Assembly (NCBI GenBank): GCA_028289725.1
Contig: JANQOH010000441.1
Span: 1-5,729 of the forward strand
Origin: Alphaproteobacteria bacterium
Lineage (GTDB): Bacteria; Pseudomonadota; Alphaproteobacteria; UBA7887
Length of the DNA stretch: 5,729 nt
Direction of reading: 5' to 3'
Under the pieces are notes generated by a model that saw only the letters and a list, made by a program, of their open reading frames with translations, did not search any database and was not told the DNA's origin. The translations under genes were made by a program, and so were the position numbers. This document shows positions 5,331 through 5,729 of the stretch, piece after piece. Position 1 is the first letter of the stretch. The number at the start of each line of letters is the position of its first letter.

Positions 5331-5729
5331 CTAAGTTTTATTCTTTCCCCAGGCCTGAAAGACGATCGAAGTGGTGGAGATCGTGTTTGGGTCCGCCAAA
5401 TGGGCGCGGCACGCGGCGATCGCGGCGTCCATATTGGATTCCCTCATCAGCCCCATTTTCATGATGGTGTCGCGGACCGAAAGAATGGTCTGCGGCAAAT
5501 AATCGACCAGATCGTCATGGCTGCGGGAGCGCGCGGTGCAGGCTCGGAAATCCACGTCTTGAAGGCCCGCGTCGCGCAACAAGCGGAACACGCGCCGGCC
5601 CGCCCATGGATCGCCGCCGACGCCATCGAACAATTTCATGAGCACAGACCTAAGTTCGTCGAACGCCGGGCTCTCCGGATAGCATCGGATGCCGTCGGCA
5701 TCGGCTTCCTGAACCGCGAGAACGCCGCC
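5331..5729 (-). CDS. SAM-dependent methyltransferase, C-terminal part (5' partial)
   Basis: The frame is open from the right edge to a TAG stop at 5333-5331, giving 133 codons including the stop (132 residues). The GTG and ATG near 5645-5637 are internal. The fragment starts with GGVLAVQEADADG, the Pro/Gly-Gly turn and beta-5 strand typical of class I UbiE-like methyltransferases. YPESPAF and then GGDPWAGRRVFRLLRDAGLQDV follow, a segment usual in these proteins just before the last strands, and the C-terminal strands end in a short Lys-rich tail (WGKNKT). The SAM-binding motif I (GxGxG) lies outside the window. The methyl acceptor cannot be told from this part; small molecules are usual for the group. 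A perfect 10-bp palindrome, CTTAGCTAAG (5326-5335), overlaps the stop codon. The gene is convergent with pirin across the non-coding gap. Confidence 0.85.
   Translation of the reverse strand, partial: GGVLAVQEADADGIRCYPESPAFDELRSVLMKLFDGVGGDPWAGRRVFRLLRDAGLQDVDFRACTARSRSHDDLVDYLPQTILSVRDTIMKMGLMRESNMDAAIAACRAHLADPNTISTTSIVFQAWGKNKT

Noticed and set aside
5331..5645. Treating the methyltransferase fragment as a complete 104-residue gene with a GTG start
   Set aside because: The frame continues without a stop to the window edge and the upstream 28 codons encode conserved methyltransferase sequence (GGVLAVQEADADG).

Overview
The window is a GC-rich stretch of bacterial chromosome. Dense coding, short gaps, TTGAC-like promoter elements with poor -10 boxes, and the mix of catabolic genes suggest a proteobacterium, most likely an alphaproteobacterium. 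This is an inference from style; no rRNA or other phylogenetic marker is present. I see no mobile element, CRISPR array or tRNA.

Layout. (1) Positions 1-592, plus strand: the C-terminal part of a mandelate-racemase-type enolase-superfamily enzyme, cut by the left edge. (2) 640-1164, minus: an Lrp/AsnC-family regulator, divergent from (3) 1255-2463, plus: an indoleamine 2,3-dioxygenase (IDO) family heme enzyme. The AT-rich 90-bp gap between them carries an imperfect palindrome that is a good candidate operator. Together they look like a self-contained, substrate-responsive tryptophan (indoleamine) opening module, although no formamidase or kynureninase lies in the window. (4) 3212-2490 and 3891-3223, both minus: a two-gene operon in which an NQO1/NQO2-type quinone reductase is followed 10 nt later by an SDR-fold protein lacking the usual Ser-Tyr-Lys catalytic residues. 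(5) 4108-5031, plus: a pirin, divergent from that operon across a 216-bp gap holding a perfect TTGCG-N4-CGCAA palindrome. (6) 5032-5330: about 300 bp without a gene but rich in inverted repeats, including a candidate small RNA ending in a terminator-like hairpin. (7) 5331-5729, minus: the C-terminal part of an S-adenosylmethionine-dependent methyltransferase, open to the right edge.

Functionally there are two divergent units: regulator/IDO, which handles an indole-ring amine, and quinone reductase-SDR/pirin, which plausibly handles quinones, flavonoids or related aromatic compounds. No family here is new. The points worth a second look are active-site substitutions: His in the IDO distal pocket, Asn in place of the NQO1 catalytic His, the missing SDR triad, and Arg at the position of mandelate racemase Lys166. 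The two shared regulatory gaps and the structured non-coding region near 5175-5262 also deserve checking.
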